64,000 nt of DNA from Bog-756 sp963812885. Lineage in GTDB: Bacteria > Actinomycetota > Acidimicrobiia > Acidimicrobiales > RAAP-2. The stretch spans positions 124,001-188,000 of the forward strand of contig CAWEWZ010000007.1 in assembly GCA_963812885.1 (NCBI GenBank), in the 5' to 3' direction. Made by a program: the position numbers and the translations under genes. The notes beneath the pieces are model-generated. The model made no database searches and had not been told where the DNA came from. It saw nothing but the letters and a program-made list of their open reading frames with translations. Within the stretch, counting starts at the first letter, position 1, and each line of letters starts with the position of its first letter. Below, in pieces: positions 63,950 through 64,000 of this stretch.

Positions 63950-64000
63950 GCCACCAACCGGGCCGACGGCGCCGGGGAGAACACGGGAGGCTTCGTGACA

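Noticed and set aside
63574..63984. A - strand frame of 136 codons near the right edge.
   Set aside because: It is Arg/Pro/Ser-rich with no motif and conflicts with the better + strand frame, which is itself only weakly supported.

Overview
The window is high-GC DNA from an actinobacterium (Actinomycetota), most probably class Acidimicrobiia. The evidence is the actinobacterial order of the translation and isoprenoid genes, a WS/DGAT-type acyltransferase, and a secreted protein built of GYWLVASDGG-type repeats, which I recall as frequent in Acidimicrobiia. The class assignment is an inference; the phylum is well supported.

Positions 1-24226 are a compact core block. In order on the + strand they hold rpsB-tsf-pyrH-frr-cdsA (ribosomal protein S2, EF-Ts, UMP kinase, ribosome recycling, CDP-diacylglycerol synthesis), dxr-rseP-ispG (two MEP-pathway enzymes flanking a site-2 protease), proS, then rimP-nusA-ylxR-infB-rbfA-truB and ribF. 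An acyl-CoA synthetase and oligoribonuclease lie on the - strand, followed by dut and the WS/DGAT gene. The block ends at tRNA-Gly(GCC). Many of these genes overlap by 1-4 nt, which points to translational coupling. Several start codons lie 6-8 nt after a TANNNT box, which suggests leaderless mRNAs. Each of the visible frameshifts in infB, truB, ribF and the acyl-CoA synthetase can be explained by one extra base, so assembly insertions are more likely than real gene loss.

Positions 24227-64000 form an accessory, mosaic region starting directly at the tRNA. A tyrosine-integrase remnant and a deleted primase-helicase of the TOTE conflict-system type come first, then a HigBA toxin-antitoxin pair and an IS21 remnant. 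Next come a two-component system with a small membrane protein, a Nudix hydrolase, a methyltransferase and a membrane-anchored beta-propeller. From 33.3 to 50.7 kb the DNA is dominated by mobile elements: IS3 (second copy at 56.6 kb), IS256, three IS110-type elements, a two-recombinase element and IS630. Between them lie a very large secreted PQQ-type double propeller, an ABM monooxygenase-like protein, a VOC protein and a PadR/HAAS-PASTA signalling pair broken by IS630. From 51 to 64 kb there are a secreted repeat protein, a four-gene extracytoplasmic flavin electron-transfer cluster (ferric-reductase-like protein, FMN-binding protein, ApbE, phosphodiester-glycosidase-like lipoprotein), two membrane proteins, a GNAT enzyme, a GntR regulator, a GAP-family exporter and small hypothetical genes.

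The most interesting signal is that all three IS110-type transposase genes are followed within 0-3 nt of the stop codon by an 80-95 nt structured non-coding element. Two of these are clearly homologous and keep the outer and inner stems while an internal loop diverges. They are candidates for the guide (bridge) RNAs of these recombinases.
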